In this document: piece after piece, positions 5,257 to 6,047 of the stretch | Numbering within the stretch: the stretch's first letter is position 1 | Layout: every line of letters starts with the position of its first letter | DNA from: Acidobacteriota bacterium | GTDB lineage: Bacteria > Acidobacteriota > Blastocatellia > Pyrinomonadales > Pyrinomonadaceae | Reading direction: 5' to 3' | Assembly (NCBI GenBank): GCA_020853255.1 | Contig: JADYZI010000016.1 | Location: 1-6,047 of the forward strand | Length of the DNA stretch: 6,047 nucleotides | The notes under the pieces: generated by a model | The model's input: the letters and a program-made list of their open reading frames with translations, nothing else | Told to the model about the DNA's origin: nothing | Databases searched by the model: none | Translations under genes and position numbers: made by a program

Positions 5257-6047
5257 TCATTTGCGAAAAACAGTTGCCGCACGATCAGGATAGTCCGTTA
5301 TTATTCCATCGGGGCCGTACTGTTTCATTTTCTCAAGGTCCGCGATCTCGTTCACGGTCCACGGAACCAGTTTGATGCCATTGTCGCGGCAGTATTTAAC
5401 GGTAGCGGCATCGACCAACGAATAGTGCGGGCTGTACGTGTCGGGCTTGAAACCCAGCCGTTCGATGCTTTTTTCGATACTGTCTTTGTTGCCCACGAGC
5501 AGGGCGATCTTCAGCGATGGATCGAGTTTTCTGATCACCTGGAGCGGCCGTACATCGAAAGACTGGACCTTTGAACGCCTACCCTTTCCCGCCTTTCTTA
5601 TCTCGCGAAGAACGAGCCGGGCAAATTCGGCGGGGGGCGGCTGGAATTTTCCATCGTTCTCGGGGCCGGCCTTTATCTCAATATTGTAACGAACGAACGG
5701 GAGCCGTGCTGATCGTGTGTATCGGTCTAGTTCTTTGAAAACCTCAGAAAGCAAGGGCTTATGGGTCTTCATCGGCACCTGTTCGGGAAATGCCGGATTT
5801 CCAAGGCTGCCGACGTCGTATTTTCTGACCTCTGAATAGGGCATCAGAAAAATATTGTGCTCGCGTTCTTTTTTCGCGTCGATCCTGCGTCCCTCGGGGT
5901 CAAGCGAGATCGCGGCCGGAAAAAACGGATCGTGCGACACCACGACCTTTCGGTCCTTGGTTATGACAACATCCAGTTCAAGCGTGTCCGCACCGAGGTC
6001 AATGGCTTTCTTGAAAGACGGAATAGTATTTTCCGGCAGGTGGCCCC
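5257..6047 (-). CDS. Glycerophosphodiester phosphodiesterase (N-terminus outside window)
   Basis: Hydrolyses glycerophosphodiesters such as glycerophosphocholine to glycerol-3-phosphate and an alcohol, in phospholipid turnover. The frame is open from the window edge at 6047 to TGA at 5259-5257, giving 262 visible residues. They begin GHLPENTIPSFKKAI, so the HRG motif just before PENT, the start codon and any signal peptide lie beyond the edge. Visible hallmarks are PEN (codons at 6036-6028), LELD followed by VVITKDRKVVVSHDP (metal and catalytic residues, HDP at 5934-5926), YNIEIKAG (further metal-binding Glu), SFDVRPL, VPWTVNE and DGIITDYPD near the C-terminus. This is a GlpQ-like TIM barrel, with a longer-than-minimal region between HDP and IEIK. 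It is probably the first visible gene of an operon with the zinc finger and DUF5996 genes. A periplasmic location is common in the family but cannot be checked here. Confidence 0.95.
   Translation of the reverse strand, partial: GHLPENTIPSFKKAIDLGADTLELDVVITKDRKVVVSHDPFFPAAISLDPEGRRIDAKKEREHNIFLMPYSEVRKYDVGSLGNPAFPEQVPMKTHKPLLSEVFKELDRYTRSARLPFVRYNIEIKAGPENDGKFQPPPAEFARLVLREIRKAGKGRRSKVQSFDVRPLQVIRKLDPSLKIALLVGNKDSIEKSIERLGFKPDTYSPHYSLVDAATVKYCRDNGIKLVPWTVNEIADLEKMKQYGPDGIITDYPDRAATVFRK

Noticed and set aside
1..6047. CRISPR array, insertion sequence or phage signature
   Set aside because: No regularly spaced repeats, no transposase or integrase motif, and no terminal inverted repeats. The tRNA gene shows no visible duplicated 3' end that would mark an attachment site within the window.

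Overview
The window reads as ordinary chromosomal DNA of a free-living Gram-negative-type bacterium with mid-range GC. Protein style (a secreted imidazolonepropionase-like amidohydrolase, a DUF5996 protein, a bacterial UBP-type zinc finger, low-specificity threonine aldolase) fits Acidobacteriota, perhaps the Blastocatellia/Pyrinomonadales group. That placement is inference from family resemblance only. No phage, transposon, CRISPR or other mobile signature is visible.

Left block (minus strand, read right to left, 2385 to 48): threonine aldolase (ltaE-like), an MmcQ/YjbR-family protein, cytidylate kinase (cmk), a 40-codon single-pass membrane peptide, and tRNA-Arg(UCU). The MmcQ stop overlaps the cmk start by 4 nt (ATGA). 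The end of cmk overlaps the start of the small membrane ORF by 14 nt. The tRNA appears to have its own sigma-70 promoter, whose -35 box lies at the end of the small ORF.

Middle (plus strand, 2543 to 3880): one secreted metal-dependent amidohydrolase with a good promoter (perfect TATAAT) in the 157-bp divergent region it shares with ltaE.

Right block (minus strand, from beyond the window end down to 3955): a glycerophosphodiester phosphodiesterase whose N-terminus is cut off by the window edge, a 90-aa UBP-type zinc finger protein, and a DUF5996 protein. The gaps are under 65 bp, so this looks like one transcription unit. It converges on the amidohydrolase across a 74-bp gap with no convincing terminator.

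Most of the window is recognisable housekeeping and accessory metabolism. The less explained parts are the small membrane ORF overlapping cmk, and the pairing of a ubiquitin-type zinc finger with an uncharacterised DUF5996 protein. I do not see clear evidence for a wholly new system.
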